Below the pieces are notes generated by a model. It saw only the letters and a list, made by a program, of their open reading frames with translations. It was not told where the DNA came from and did no database searches. A program made the translations under genes and the position numbers. A stretch of 64,000 bases of DNA from Liolophura sinensis (Eukaryota; Mollusca; Polyplacophora; Chitonida; Chitonidae): NCBI RefSeq assembly GCF_032854445.1, contig NW_027018045.1:1-64000 (forward strand). Direction: 5' to 3'. Below are positions 1 through 13,900 of the stretch, in pieces; the stretch's first letter is position 1, and the number at the start of each line of letters is the position of its first letter.

Positions 1-3000
1 GAAATCGAATGGTGCAAACCGCGTTGCTCTCCGACCAACACGTTTGGCTGTAGTGACAATTGAATGATCATTTATGTCATAATCACGTGCCCAGCAACGG
101 CTCTTACTCCATGGAAACCAAGGAAATTTGCAATTTTTCAACAGCTGCCGATGCCTGGCGCAATTCCGCATCTTTTGGCACCTTACTGAAGTGGGTCAGT
201 GTTCAGTTGTACTTTTTACAGCAGACTGTATCAAGTACCTTGTGTTTTTCAAGTACAAATGGTGTGGTTTTTCTACACGTAGATAAGACATTGAGATTGT
301 CTTGCACTTAGCAGTAAGGCATTTGCTGGGTGAGTTAAATGGGCTTAGCCAAAGATTTCAGGTCTTCTGGGCTACCGAAGGGCACATAACTTTTAGTCAA
401 AAGTTGAATATAGTAATGACCAGTCGCAATTGTACAGAGTACAGTGTAGCCGATTTCAATTAACAAAAAGACCAGGCAAAAATGCAAAAGTGGAAAAACT
501 GTTCCAGTTCTGCTGGTAAGAGGCTAATCCGACGTATTTTGTGACGAGAAATCGAATGGTGCAAACCGCGTTGCTCTCCGACCAATACTTTTGGCTGTAG
601 CGACAATTGAATGATCATTGATGTCATAATCACGTGCCCAGCAACGGCTCTTACTCCATGGAAACCAGGGATATTTTCAATTTTTTAACACCTGCCGATG
701 CCTGGCCAATTCCCTATCTTTTGGCACCTTATAAATGTGGGTCAGTGTTCAGTTGTACTTTTTACAGCAGGACTGTATCAAGTACCTTGTGTTTTTTATG
801 TACAAATGTGTGGTTTTTCTACACGTAGATAAAGACATTGAGATTGTCTTGGACTTAGAAGTAAGGCAATTGCTGGGTGAGTTAAATGGGCTTAGCCCTA
901 AGATTTGACGTCTTCTGGGCTACCGAAGGGCACATAACTTATATTCAAAAGTTGAATATAGTAATGACCAGTCGCGATTGTACAGAGTACAGTGTAGCCG
1001 GTTTCAATTACCAAAAAGACCAGGCAAAAATGCAAAAGTGGAAAAAACTTTCCAGTGCTACTAGTAAGAGGCTAATCTGACGTATTTTGTGACGAGAAAT
1101 CGAATGGTGCAATCCGCGTTGCTCTCCGACCAATAGTTTTGGCTGTAGCAACAATTGAATGATCATTGATGCCATAATCACGTGCGTAGCAACGGCTCTT
1201 ACTCCATGGAAACCAGGGAAATTTGCAATTTGTCAACAGCTGCCGATGCCTGGCTCAATTCCGCATCTTTTGGCACCTTACTGAAGTGGGTCAGTGTTCA
1301 GTTGTACTTTTTACAACAGACTGTATCAAGTACCTTGTTTTTTTCATATACAAATGGTCTGGTTTTTCTACACGTAGATAAAGACATTGAGATTGTCTTG
1401 CACTTAGAAGTAAGACAATTGCTGGGTGAGTTAAATGGGCTTAGCCCAAAGATTTCAGGTCTTCTGGGCTTACCGAAGGGCACATAACTTATAGTCAAAA
1501 GTTGAATATAGTAATGACCAGTCGCGATTGTACAGAGTACAGTGTAGCCGATTTCAATTAACAAAAAGACCAGGCAAAAAATGCAAAAGTGGCAAAACTG
1601 TTCCAGTGCTGCTGGTAGGAGGCTAATATGACGTATTTTGTGACGAGAAATCGAATGGTGCAAACCGCGTTGCTCTCCGACCAACTCTTTTGGCTGTAGT
1701 GACAGTTGAATGATCATTTATGTCATAATCACGTGCCCAGCAACGGCTCTTACTCCATGGAAACCAGGGATATTTTCAATTTTTTTAACACCTGCCGATG
1801 CCCGGCTCAATTCCGCATCTTTTGGGCACCTTACTGAAGTGGGTCAGTGTTCAGTTGTACTTTTTACAGCAGACTGTATCAAGTACCTTGTGTTTTTCAC
1901 GTACAAATGGTGTGGTTTTTCTACACGTAGATAAAGACATTGAGACTGTCTTGCACTTAGAAGTAAGACAATTACTGGGTGAGTTAAATGGGCTTAGCCA
2001 AAGATTTCAGGTCTTCTGGGCTACGAAGGGCACATAACTTATAGTCAAAAGTTAAATATAGTAATGACCAGTCGCGATTGTACAGAGTACAGTGTAGCCG
2101 ATTTTAATAAACAAAAAGACCAGGCAAAATGCAAAAGCGGAATAACTGTTCCAGTGCCGCTGGTAAGAGGCTAATCCGACGTATTTTGTGACGAGAAATC
2201 GAATGGTGCAAACCGCGTTGCTCTCCGACCAATACTTTTGCCTGTAGCGACAATTCAATGACATTGATGTCATAATCACGTGCCCAGCAACGGCTCTTAC
2301 TCCATGGAAACCAGGGATATTTGCAAATTTTTAACAGCTGCCGATGACTGGCCCAATTCCGCATCTTTTGGCACCTTATAAATGTGGGTCAGTGTTCAGT
2401 TGTACTTTTTACAGCAGACTGTATCAAGTACCTTGTGTTTTTTATGTACAAATGGTGTGGTTTTTCTACACGTAGATAAAGACATTGAGATTGTCTTGGA
2501 CTTAGAAGTAAGGCAATTGCTGGGTGAGTTAAATGGGCTTAGCCCAAAGATTTGACGTCTTCTGGGCTACCGAAGGGCACATAACTTATGAGCCAAAAGT
2601 TGAATATAGTAATGACAAGTCGCGATTGTACAGAGTACAGTGTAGCCGATTTCAATTAACAAAAAGACCAGGCAAAAATGCAAAAGTGGAAAAACTTTTC
2701 CAGTGCTACTAGTAAGAGGCTAATCTGACGTATTTTGTGACGAGAAATCGAATGGTGCAAACCGCGTTGCTCTCCGACCAACTCTTTTGGCTGTAGTGAC
2801 AATTGAATGATCATTTATGTCATAATCACGTGCCCAGCAACGGCTCTTACTCCATGGAAACCAGGGAAATTTGCAATTTTTCAACAGCTGCCGATGCCTG
2901 GCTCAATTCCGCATCTTTGGCACCTTACTGAAGTGGGTCAGTGTTCAGTTGTACTTTTTACAGCAGACTGTATCAAGTACCTTGTGTTTTTTATGTACAA

Positions 3001-3291
3001 ATGGTGTGGTTTTTCTACACGTAGATAAAGACATTGAGATTGTCTTGCACTTAGAAGTAAGACAATTACTGGGTGAGTTAAATGGGCTTAGCCCAAAGAT
3101 TTCAGGTCTTCTGGGCTACCGAAGGGCACATAACTTATAGTCAAAAGTTGAATATAGTAATGACCAGTCGCGATTGTACAGAGTACAGTGTAGCCGATTT
3201 CAATTATCAAAAAGACCAGGTAAAAATGCAAAAGTGGAAAAACTGTTCCAGTGCTGCTGGTAAGAGTCTAATCCGACGTATTTTGTGACGA
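1..3291 (+). repeat. Six units, order A B A A B A, no clear HOR
   Basis: Nothing but satellite. Unit 1 shares a set of rare variants with the unit at 4392 (CGCAATTCC, AAGTACAAATGG, GTAAGGCATTTGC, CATAACTTTTAG, CAGTCGCAATTG), an offset of 8 units. The B units at 548 and 2195 share TTTGACGTC with a CTACTAG 3' end, an offset of 3 units. Unit lengths here are 547-551 bp, slightly more variable than the array average. Confidence 0.9.
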
Positions 3292-4941
3292 GAAATCGAA
3301 ATGGTGCAAACCGCGTTGCTCTCCGACCAATACGTTTGGCTGTAGTGACAATTGAATGATCATTTATGTCATAATCACGTGCCCAGCAACGGCTCTTACT
3401 CCATGGAAACCAGGGATATTTGCAATTTTTTTAACAGCTGCCGATGCCTGGCCCAATTCCGCATCTTTTGGCACCTTATAAATGTGGGTCAGTGTTTAGT
3501 TGTACTTTTTACAGCAGACTGTATCAAGTACCTTGTGTTTTTTATGTACAAATGGTGTGGTTTTTCTACACGTAGATAAAGACATTGAGATTGTCTTGGA
3601 CTTAGAAGTAAGACAATTGCTGGGTGAGATAAATGTGTTTGGCCCAAAGATTTCAGGTCTTCTGGGCTACCGAAGGGCACATAACTTATAGTCAAAAGTT
3701 GAATATAGTAATAACCAGTCGCGATTGTACAGAGTACAGTGTAGCCGATTTCAATTATCAAAAAGACCAGGTAAAAATGCAAAAGTGGAAAAACTGTTCC
3801 AGTGCTGCTGGTAAGAGTCTAATCCGACGTATTTTGTGACGAGAAATCGAATGGTGCAAACCGCGTTGCTCTCCGACCAACACGTTTGGCTGTAGTGACA
3901 ATTGAATGATCATTGATGTCATAATCACGTGCCCAGCAACGGCTCTTACTCCATGGAAACCAGGGAAATTTGCAATTTTTCAACAGCTGCCGATGCCTGG
4001 CTCAATTCCGCATCTTTTGGCACCTTACTGAAGTGGGTCAGTGTTCAGTTGTACTTTTTACAGCAGACTGTATCAAGTACCTTGTGTTTTTCATGTACAA
4101 ATAGTGTGGTTTTTCTACACGTAGATAAAGACATTGAGATTGTCTTGCACTTAGAAGTAAGGCAATTGCTGGGTGAGTTAAATGGGCTTAGCCCAAAGAT
4201 TTGACGTCTTCTGGGCTACCGAAGGGCACATAACTTATAGTCAAAAATTGAATATAGTAATGACAAGTCGCGATTGTACAGAGTACAGTGTAGCCGATTT
4301 CAATTAACAAAAAGACCAGGCAAAAATGCAAAAGCGGAAAAACTGTTCCAATGCTGCTGGTAAGAGGCTAATCCAACGTATTTTGTGACGACAAATCGAA
4401 TGGTGCAAACCGCGTTGCTCTCCGACCAATACTTTTGGCTGTAGTGACAATTGAATGATCATTTATGTCATAATCACGTGCCCAGCAACGGCTCTTACTC
4501 CATGGAAACCAAGGAAATTTGCAATTTTTTTAACAGCTGCCGATGCCTGGCGCAATTCCGCATCTTTTGGCACCTTACTGAAGTGGGTCAGTGTTCAGTT
4601 GTACTTTTTACAGCAGACTGTATCAAGTACCTTGTGTTTTTCAAGTACAAATGGTGTGGTTTTTCTACACGTAGATAAAGACATTGAGATTGTCTTGAAC
4701 TTAGCAGTAAGGCATTTGCTGGGTGAGTTAAATGGGCTTAGCCCAAAGATTTCAGGTCTTCTGGGCTACCGAAGGGCACATAACTTTTAGTCAAAAGTTG
4801 AATATAGTAATGACCAGTCGCAATTGTACAGAGTACAGTGTAGCCGATTTCAATTAACAAAAAGACCAGGCAAAAATGCAAAAGAGGAAAAACTGTTCCA
4901 GTGCTGCTGGTAAGAGGCTAATCCGACGTATTTTGTGACGA
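3292..4941 (+). repeat. 3-unit pattern B A A, copy 1
   Basis: The B unit ends in GGTAAAAATG and GTAAGAGTC. The next A unit has CCAACACGTTTGG, TTTGACGTC, CAAAAATTG and GACAAGTCGCG. The first two units match copy 2 at these markers; the third (4392-4941) does not, and instead resembles unit 1. So it is a partial, partly overwritten HOR. Confidence 0.7.
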
Positions 4942-6588
4942 GAAATCGAATGGTGCAAACCGCGTTGCTCTCCGACCAATACTTTTGGCTGTAGCGACAA
5001 TTCAATGATCATTGATGTCATAATCACGTGCCCAGCAACGGCTCTTACTCCATGGAAACCATGGATATTTGCAATTTTTTAACAGCTGCCGATGCCTGGC
5101 CCAATTCCGCATCTTTTGGCACCTTATAAATGTGGGTCAGTGTTTAGTTGTACTTTTTACAGCAGACTGTATCAAGTACCTTGTGTTTTTTATGTACAAA
5201 TGGTGTGGTTTTTCTACACGTAGATAAAGACATTGAGATTGTCTTGGACTTAGAAGTAAGACAATTGCTGGGTGAGTTAAATGGGCTTGGCCCAAAGATT
5301 TCAGGTCTTCTGGGCTACCGAAGGGCACATAACTTATAGTCAAAAGTTGAATATAGTAATGACCAGTCGCGATTGTACAGAGTACAGTGTAGCCGATTTC
5401 AATTAACAAAAAGACCAGGTAAAAATGCAAAAGTGGAAAAACTGTTCCAGTGCTGCTGGTAAGAGTCTAATCCGACGTATTTTGTGACGAGAAATCGAAT
5501 GGTGCAAACCGCGTTGCTCTCCGACCAACACGTTTGGCTGTAGTGACAATTGAATGATCATTTATGTCATAATCACGTGCCCAGCAACGGCTCTTACTCC
5601 ATGGAAACCAGGGAAATTTGCAATTTTTCAACAGCTGCCGATGCCTGGCTCAATTCCGCATCTTTTGGCACCTTACTGAAGTGGGTCAGTGTTCAGTTGT
5701 ACTTTTTACAGCAGACTGTATCAAGTACCTTGTGTTTTTCATGTACAAATCGTGTGGTTTTTCTACACGTAGATAAAGACATTGAGATTGTCTTGCACTT
5801 AGAAGTAAGGCAATTGCTGGGTGAGTTAAATGGGCTTAGCCCAAAGATTTGACGTCTTCTGGGCTACCGAAGGGCACATAACTTATAGTCAAAAATTGAA
5901 TATAGTAATGACAAGTCGCGATTGTACAGAGTACAGTGTAGCCGATTTCAATTAACAAAAAGACCAGGCAAAAATGCAAAAGTGGAAAAACTGTTCCAGT
6001 GCTGCTGGTAAGAGGCTAATATGACGTATTTTGTGACGAGAAATCGAATGGTGCAAACCGCGTTGCTCTCCGACCAACTCTTTTGGCTGTAGTGACAATT
6101 GAATGATCATTTATGTCATAATCACGTGCCCAGCAACGGCTCTTACTCCATGGAAACCAGGGAAATTTGCAATTTTTCAACAGCTGCCGATGCCTGGCTC
6201 AATTCCGCATCTTTTGGCACCTTACTGAAGTGGGTCAGTGTTCAGTTGTACTTTTTACAGCAGACTGTATCAAGTACCTTGTGTTTTTTATGTACAAATG
6301 GTGTGGTTTTTCTACACGTAGATAAAGACATTGAGATTGTCTTGCACTTAGAAGTAAGACAATTACTGGGTGAGTTAAATGGGCTTAGCCCAAAGATTTC
6401 AGGTCTTCTGGGCTACCGAAGGGCACATAACTTATAGTCAAAAGTTAAATATAGTAATGACCAGTCGCGATTGTACAGAGTACAGTGTAGCCGATTTCAA
6501 TAAACAAAAAGACCAGGCAAAAATGCAAAAGCGGAAAAACTGTTCCAGTGCTGCTGGTAAGAGGCTAATCCGACGTATTTTGTGACGA
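4942..6588 (+). repeat. 3-unit pattern B A A, copy 2
   Basis: The first two units repeat the marker set of the block one HOR period (1648 bp) upstream, including CAAAAATTG and GACAAGTCGCG. The third unit carries TAATATGACG at its upstream boundary and CCAACTCTTTTGG, and matches units at 1647 and 15371 better than the third unit of copy 1. Confidence 0.7.
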
Positions 6589-9334
6589 CAAATCGAATGG
6601 TGCAAACCGCGTTGCTCTCCGACCAATACTTTTGGCTGTAGTGACAATTGAATGATCATTTATGTCATAATCACGTGCCCAGCAACGGCTCTTACTCCAT
6701 GGAAACCAGGGATATTTGCAATTTTTTAACAGCTGCCGATGCCTGGCCCAATTCCGCATTTTTTGGCACCTTATAAATGTGGGTCAGTGTTTAGTTGTAC
6801 TTTTTACAGCAGACTGTATCAAGTACCTTGTGTTTTTTATGTACAAATGGTGTGGTTTTTCTACACGTAGATAAAGACATTGAGATTGTCTTGGACTTAG
6901 AAGTAAGACAATTGCTGGGTGAGTTAAATGGGCTGGGCTCAAAGATTTCAGGTCTTCTGGGCTACCGAAGGGCACATAACTTATAGTCAAAAGTTGAATA
7001 TAGTAATGACCAGTCGCGATTGTACAGAGTACAGTGTAGCCGATTTCAATAAACAAAAAGACCAGGCAAAAATGCAAAAGCGGAATAACTGTTCCAGTGC
7101 CCCTGGTAAGAGGCTAATCCGACGTATTTTGTGACGACAAATCGAATGGTGCAAACCGCGTTGCTCTCCGACCAATACTTTTGGCTGTAGCGACAATTGA
7201 ATGATCATTTATGTCATAATCACATGCCCAGCAACGGATCTTACTCCATGGAAACCAGGGAAATTTGCAATTTTTCAACAGCTGCCGATACCTGGCTCAA
7301 ATCCGCATCTTTTGGCACCTTATTCATGTGGGTCGGTGGTCAGTTGTACTTTTTACAGCAGACTGTATCAAGTACCTTGTGTTTTTTATGTACAAATGGT
7401 GTGGTTTTTCTACACGTAGATAAAGACATTGAGATTGTCTTGCACTTAGAAGTAAGACAATTGCTGCGTGAGTTAAATGGGCTTAGCCCAAAGATTTGAC
7501 GTCTTCTGGGCTACCGAAGGGCACATAACTTATAGTCAAAAGTTGAATATAATAATGACCAGTCGCGATTGTACAGATTACAGTGTAGCCGATTTCAATT
7601 AACAAAAAGACCAGGCAAAAATGCAAAAGTGGAATAACTGTTCCAGTGCTGCTGGTAAGAGGCTAATCCGACGTATTTTGTGACGACAAATCGAATGGTG
7701 CAAACCGCGTTGCTCTCCGACCAATACTTTTGGCTGTAGTGACAATTGAATGATCATTTATGTCATAATCACGTGCCCAGCAACGGCTCTTACTCCATGG
7801 AAACCATGGATATTTGCAATTTTTTAACAGCTGCCGATGCCTGGCCCAATTCCGCATCTTTTGGCACCTTATAAATGTGGGTCAGTGTTTAGTTGTAGTT
7901 TTTACAGCAGACTGTATCAAGTACCTTGTGTTTTTTATGTACAAATGGTGTGGATTTTCTACACGTAGATAAAGACATTGAGATTGTCTTGGACTTAGAA
8001 GTAAGACAATTGCTGGGTGAGTTAAATGGGCTTAGCCCAAAGATTTCAGGTCTTCTGGGCCACCGAAGGGCACATAACTTATAGTCAAAAGTTGAATATA
8101 GTAATGACCAGTCGCGATTGTACAGAGTACAGTGTAGCCGGTTTCAATTATCAAAAAGACCAGGTAAAAATGCAAAAGTGGAAAAACTGTTCCAGTGCTG
8201 CTGGTAAGAGTCTAATCCGACGTATTTTGTGACGAGAAATCGAATGGTGCAAACCGCGTTGCTCTCCGACCAACACGTTTGGCTGTAGTGACAATTGAAT
8301 GATCATTTATGTCATAATCACGTGCCCAGCAACGGCTCTTACTCCACGGAAACCAGGGATATTTGCAATTTTTCAACAGCTGCCGATGCCTGGCTCAATT
8401 CCGCATCTTTTGGCACCTTACTGAAGTGGGTCAGTGTTCAGTTGTACTTTTTACAGCAGACTGTATCAAGTACCTTGTGTTTTTCACGTACAAATGGTGT
8501 GGTTTTTCTACACGTAGATAAAGACATTGAGACTGTCTTGCACTTAGAAGTAAGACAATTACTGGGTGAGTTAAATGGGCTTAGCCCAAAGATTTCAGGT
8601 CTTCTGGGCTACCGAAGGGCACATAACTTATAGTCAAAAGTTAAATATAGTAATGACCAGTCGCGATTGTACAGAGTACAGTGTAGCCGATTTCAATAAA
8701 CAAAAAGACCAGGCAAAAATGCAAAAGCGGAATAACTGTTCCAGTGCCCCTGGTAAGAGGCTAATCCGACGTATTTTGTGACGACAAATCGAATGGTGCA
8801 AACCGCGTTGCTCTCCGACCAATACTTTTGGCTGTAGTGACAATTGAATGATCATTGATGTCATAATCACGTGCCCAGCAACAGCTCTTACTCCATGGAA
8901 ACCAGGGATATTTGCAATTTTTTAACAGCTGCCGATGCCTGGCCCAATTCCGCATCTTTTGGCACCTTATAAATGTGGGTCAGTGTTTAGTTGTACTTTT
9001 TACAGCAGACTGTCTCAAGTACCTTGTGTTTTTTTATGTACAAATGGTGTGGATTTTCTACACGTAGATAAAGACATTGAGATTGTCTTGGACTTAGAAG
9101 TAAGACAATTGCTGGGTGAGTTAAAGGGGCTTGGCCCAAAGATTTCAGGTCTTCTGGGCTACCGAAGGGCACATAACTTATAGTCAAAAGTTGAATATAG
9201 TAATGACCAGTCGCGATTGTACAGAGTACAGTGTAGCCGATTTCAATTATCAAAAAGACCAGGTAAAAATGCAAAAGTGGAAAAACTGTTCCAGTGCTGC
9301 TGGTAAGAGGCTAATCCGACGTATTTTGTGACGA
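6589..9334 (+). repeat. Five units, order B C B A B
   Basis: The first C unit of the window is at 7138-7686 (TTCATG hexamer, GGGTCGGTGGTCAG, CTGCGTGAG). The units at 6589 and 8236 share the rare CAGTGCCCCTGG tail. The unit at 8236 carries GAGACTGTC, also found at 1647, 15371 and 17565. No complete HOR copy is visible within the stretch. Confidence 0.85.
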
Positions 9335-10979
9335 GAAATCGAATGGTGCAAACCGCGTTGCTCTCCGACCAATACTTTTGGCTGTAGTGACAATTGAATG
9401 ATCATTTATGTCATAATCACGTGCCCAGCAACGGCTCTTACTCCATGGAAACCAGGGATATTTGCAATTTTTTAACAGCTGCCGATGCCTGGCCCAATTC
9501 CGCATCTTTTGGCACCTTATAAATGTGGGTCAGTGTTTAGTTGTACTTTTTACAGCAGACTGTATCAAGTACCTTGTGTTTTTTATGTACAAATGGTGTG
9601 GATTTTCTACACGTAGATAAAGACATTGAGATTGTCTTGGACTTAGAAGTAAGACAATTGCTGGGTGAGTTAAAGGGGCTTGGCCCAAAGATTTCAGGTC
9701 TTCTGGGCTACCGAAGGGCACATAACTTATAGTCAAAAGTTGAATATAGTAATGACCAGTCGCGATTGTACAGAGTACAGTGTAGCCGGTTTCAATTAAC
9801 AAAAAGACCAGGCAAAAATGCAAAAGTGGAAAAACTGTTCCAGTGCTGCTGGTAAGAGGCTAATCCGACGTATTTTGTGACGAGAAATCGAATGGTGCAA
9901 ACCGCGTTGCTCTCCGACCTATACTTTTGGCTGTAGCGACAATTGAATGATCATTGATGTCATAATCACGTGCCCAGCAACGGCTCTTACTCCATGGAAA
10001 CCATGGATATTTGCAATTTTTTAACAGCTGCCGATGCCTGGCCCAATTCCGCATTTTTTGGCACCTTATAAATGTGGGTCAGTGTTTAGTTGTACTTTTT
10101 ACAGCAGACTGTATCAAGTACCTTGTGTTTTTTATGTACAAATGGTGTGGTTTTTCTACACGTAGATAAAGACATTGAGATTGTCTTGGACTTAGAAGTA
10201 AGACAATTGCTGGGTGAGTTAAATGGGCTGGGCCCAAAGATTTCAGGTCTTCTGGGCTACCGAAGGGCACATAACTTATAGTCAAAAGTTGAATATAGTA
10301 ATGACCAGTCGCGATTGTACAGAGTACAGTGTAGCCGATTTCAATTATCAAAAAGACCAGGTAAAAATGCAAAAGTGTCAACTGTTCCAGTGCTGCTGGT
10401 AAGAGGCTAATCCGACGTATTTTGTGACGAGAAATCGAATGGTGCAAACCGTGTTGCTCTCCGACCAATAGTTTTGGCTGTAGCGACAATTGAATGATCA
10501 TTTATGTCATAATCACATGCCCAGCAAAGGCTCTTACTCCATGGAAACCAGGGAAATTTGCAATTTTTCAACAGCTGCCGATACCTGGCTCAAATCCGCA
10601 TCTTTTGGCACCTTATTCATGTGGGTCGGTGGTCAGTTGTACTTTTTACAGCAGACTGTATCAAGTACCTTGTGTTTTTTATGTACAAATGGTGTGGTTT
10701 TTCTACACGTAGATAAAGACATTGAGATTGTCTTGCACTTAGAAGTAAGACAATTGCTGCGTGAGTTAAATGGGCTTAGCCCAAAGATTTGACGTCTTCT
10801 GGGCTACCGAAGGGCACATAACTTATAGTCAAAAGTTGAATATAATATTGACCAGTCGCGATTGTACAGATTACAGTGTAGCCGATTTCAATTAACAAAA
10901 AGACCAGGCAAAAATGCAAAAGTGGAATAACTGTTCCAGTGCCGCTGGTAAGAGGCTAATCCGACGTATTTTGTGACGA
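9335..10979 (+). repeat. 3-unit block B B C, copy 1 (recurs 23 units later)
   Basis: Shared markers with 21957-23601: GTTAAAGGGGCTTGG in the first unit; GACCTATAC, AACCATGGATAT and the deletion AAGTGTCAACTG in the second; ACCGTGTTGC plus C-type features in the third. The offset is a constant 12,622 bp. The second unit is 547 bp because the AAGTGTCAACTG allele lacks several bases of the usual A-tract. Confidence 0.85.
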
Positions 10980-13900
10980 CAAATCGAATGGTGCAAACCG
11001 CGTTGCTCTCCGACCAATAATTTTGGCTGTAGTGACAATTGAATGATCATTTATGTCATAATCACGTGCCCAGCAACGGCTCTTACTCCATGGAAACCAG
11101 GGATATTTGCAATTTTTTAACAGCTGCCGATGCCTGGCCCAATTCCGCATCTTTTGGCACCTTATAAATGTGGGTCAGTGTTTAGTTGTACTTTTTACAG
11201 CAGACTGTATCAAGTACCTTGTGTTTTTTATGTACAAATGGTGTGGATTTTCTACACGTAGATAAAGACGTTGAGATTGTCTTGGACTTAGAAGTAAGAC
11301 AATTGCTGGGTGAGTTAAATGGGCTTGGCCCAAAGATTTCAGGTCTTCTGGGCTACCGAAGGGCACATAACTTATAGTCAAAAGTTGAATATAGTAATGA
11401 CCAGTCGCGATTGTACAGAGTACAGTGTAGCCGATTTCAATTATCAAAAAGACCAGGTAAAAATGCAAAAGTGGAAAAACTGTTCCAGTGCTGCTGGTAA
11501 GAGTCTAATCCGACGTATTTTGTGACGAGAAATCGAATGGTGCAAACCGCGTTGCTCTCCGACCAACACGTTTGGCTGTAGTGACAATTGAATGATCATT
11601 TATGTCATAATCACGTGCCCAGCAACGGCTCTTACTCCATGGAAACCAGGGAAATTTGCAATTTTTCAACAGCTGCCGATGCCTGGCTCAATTCCGCATC
11701 TTTTGGCACCTTACTGAAGTGGGTCAGTGTTCAGTTGTACTTTTTACAGCAGACTGTATCAAGTACCTTGTGTTTTTCATGTACAAATGGTGTGGTTTTT
11801 CTACACGTAGATAAAGACATTGAGATTGTCTTGCACTTAGAAGTAAGGCAATTGCTGGGTGAGTTAAATGGGCTTAGCCCAAAGATTTGACGTCTTCTGG
11901 GCTACCGAAGGGCACATAACTTATAGTCAAAAGTTGAATATAGTAATGACAAGTCGCGATTGTACAGAGTACAGTGTAGCCGATTTCAATTAACAAAAAG
12001 ACCAGGCAAAAATGCAAAAGAGGAAAAACTGTTCCAGTGCTGCTGGTAAGAGGCTAATCCGACGTATTTTGTGACGAGAAATCGAATGGTGCAAACCGCG
12101 TTGCTCTCCGACCAATACTTTTGGCTGTAGTGACAATTGAATGATCATTGATGTCATAATCACGTGCCCAGCAACAGCTCTTACTCCATGGAAACCAGGG
12201 ATATTTGCAATTTTTTAACAGCTGCCGATGCCTGGCCCAATTCCGCATATTTTGGCACCTTATAAATGTGGGTCAGTGTTTAGTTGTACTTTTTACAGCA
12301 GACTGTATCAAGTACCTTGTGTTTTTTATGTACACATGGTGTGGTTTTTCTACACGTAGATAACGACATTGAGATTGTCTTGGACTTAGAAGTAAGACAA
12401 TTGCTGGGTGAGTTAAATGGGCTTGGCCCAAAGATTTCAGGTCTTCTGGGCTACCGAAGGGCACATAACTTATAGTCAAAAGTTGAATATAGTAATGACC
12501 AGTCGCGATTGTACAGAGTACAGTGTAGCCGGTTTCAATTAACAAAAAGACCAGGCAAAAATGCAAAAGTGGAAAAACTGTTCCAGTGCCACCAGTAAGA
12601 GGCTAATTTGACGTATTTTGTGACGAGAAATCGAATGGTGCAATCCGCGTTGCTCTCCGACCAATACTTTTGGCTGTAGCGACAATTGAATGATCATTGA
12701 TGTCATAATCACGTGCCCAGCAACGGCTCTTACTCCATGGAAACCAGGGAAATTTGCAATTTGTCAACAGCTGCCGATGGCTGGCTCAATTCTGAATCTT
12801 TTGGCACCTTACTGAAGTGGGTCAGTGTTCAGTTGTACTTTTTACAGCAGACTGTATCAAGTACCTTGTGTTTTTCATGTTCAAATAGTGTGGTTTTTCT
12901 ACACGTAGATAAAGACATTGAGATTGGTTTCGACTTAGAAGTAAGGCAATTGCTGGGTGAGTTAAATGGGCTTAGCCCAAAGATTTCAGGTCTTCTGGGC
13001 TACCGAAGGGCACATAACTTATAGTCAAAAGTTGAATATAGTAATGACCAGTCGCGATGGTACATAGTACAGTGTAGCCGATTTCAATTAACAAAAAGAC
13101 CAGGCAAACATGCAAAAGTGGAAAACTTGTTCCAGTGCTGCTGGTAAGAGGCTAATCCGACGTATTTTGTGACGAGAAATCGAATGGTGCAAACCGCGTT
13201 TGCTCTCCGACCAATACTTTTGCCTGTAGTGACAATTGAATGATCATTTATGTCATAATCACGTGCCCAGCAACGGCTCTTACTCCATGGAAACCAGGAA
13301 AATTTGCAATTTTTCAACAGCTGCCGATGCCTGGCTCAATTCCGCATCTTTTGGCACCTTACTAAAGTGGGTCAGTGTTCAGTTGTACTTTTACAGCAGA
13401 CTGTATCAAGTACCTTGTGTTTTTCACGTACAAATGGTGTGGTTTTTCTACACGTAGATAAAGACATTGAGATTGTCTTGCACTTAGAAGTAAGGCAATT
13501 GCTGGGTGAGTTAAATAGGCTTAGCCCAAAGATTTCAGGTCTTCTGGGCTACCGAAGGACACATAACTTATAGTCAAAAGTTGAATATAGTAATGACCAG
13601 TAGCGATTGTACAGAGTACAGTGTAGCCGATTTCAATTAACAAAAGACCAGGCAAAAATGCAAAAGTGGAAAAACTTTTCCAGTGCTACTAGTAAGAGGC
13701 TAATCCGACGTATTTTGTGACGAGAAATCGAATGGTGCAATCCGCGTTTGCTCTCCGACCAATACTTTTGGCTGTAGCAACAATTGAATGATCATTGATG
13801 CCATAATCACGTGCGTAGCAACGCTCTTGCTCCATGGAAACCAGGGAAATTTGCAATTTGTCAACAGCTGCCGATGCCTGGCTCAATTCCGAATCTTTTG

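Noticed and set aside
865-1080. Plus-strand frames of 60-103 codons in almost every unit as candidate small genes
   Set aside because: Every one is a shadow of the repeat. Both strands are equally open, starts and stops vary with single substitutions, and indels interrupt them freely.
2369-2376. TATAAA in B units (CCTTATAAATG) as a core promoter
   Set aside because: Part of the subfamily hexamer difference. The TCAGTT initiator-like sequence downstream is about 21 bp away, not the usual 30, and most B units have TTAGTT instead. No other promoter evidence.
6495-6505. AATAAA in the TTTCAATAAAC variant as a polyadenylation signal
   Set aside because: A one-base variant of the common TTTCAATTAAC, found in about 14 units, with no gene upstream and no consistent downstream element.
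10079-10501. 140-codon minus-strand frame, repeated at 22701-23123 and 38059-38481
   Set aside because: Created by the AAGTGTCAACTG deletion allele, which shifts two usual frames into one. The three places carry the same satellite variant, so recurrence reflects duplication and not selection for a protein.
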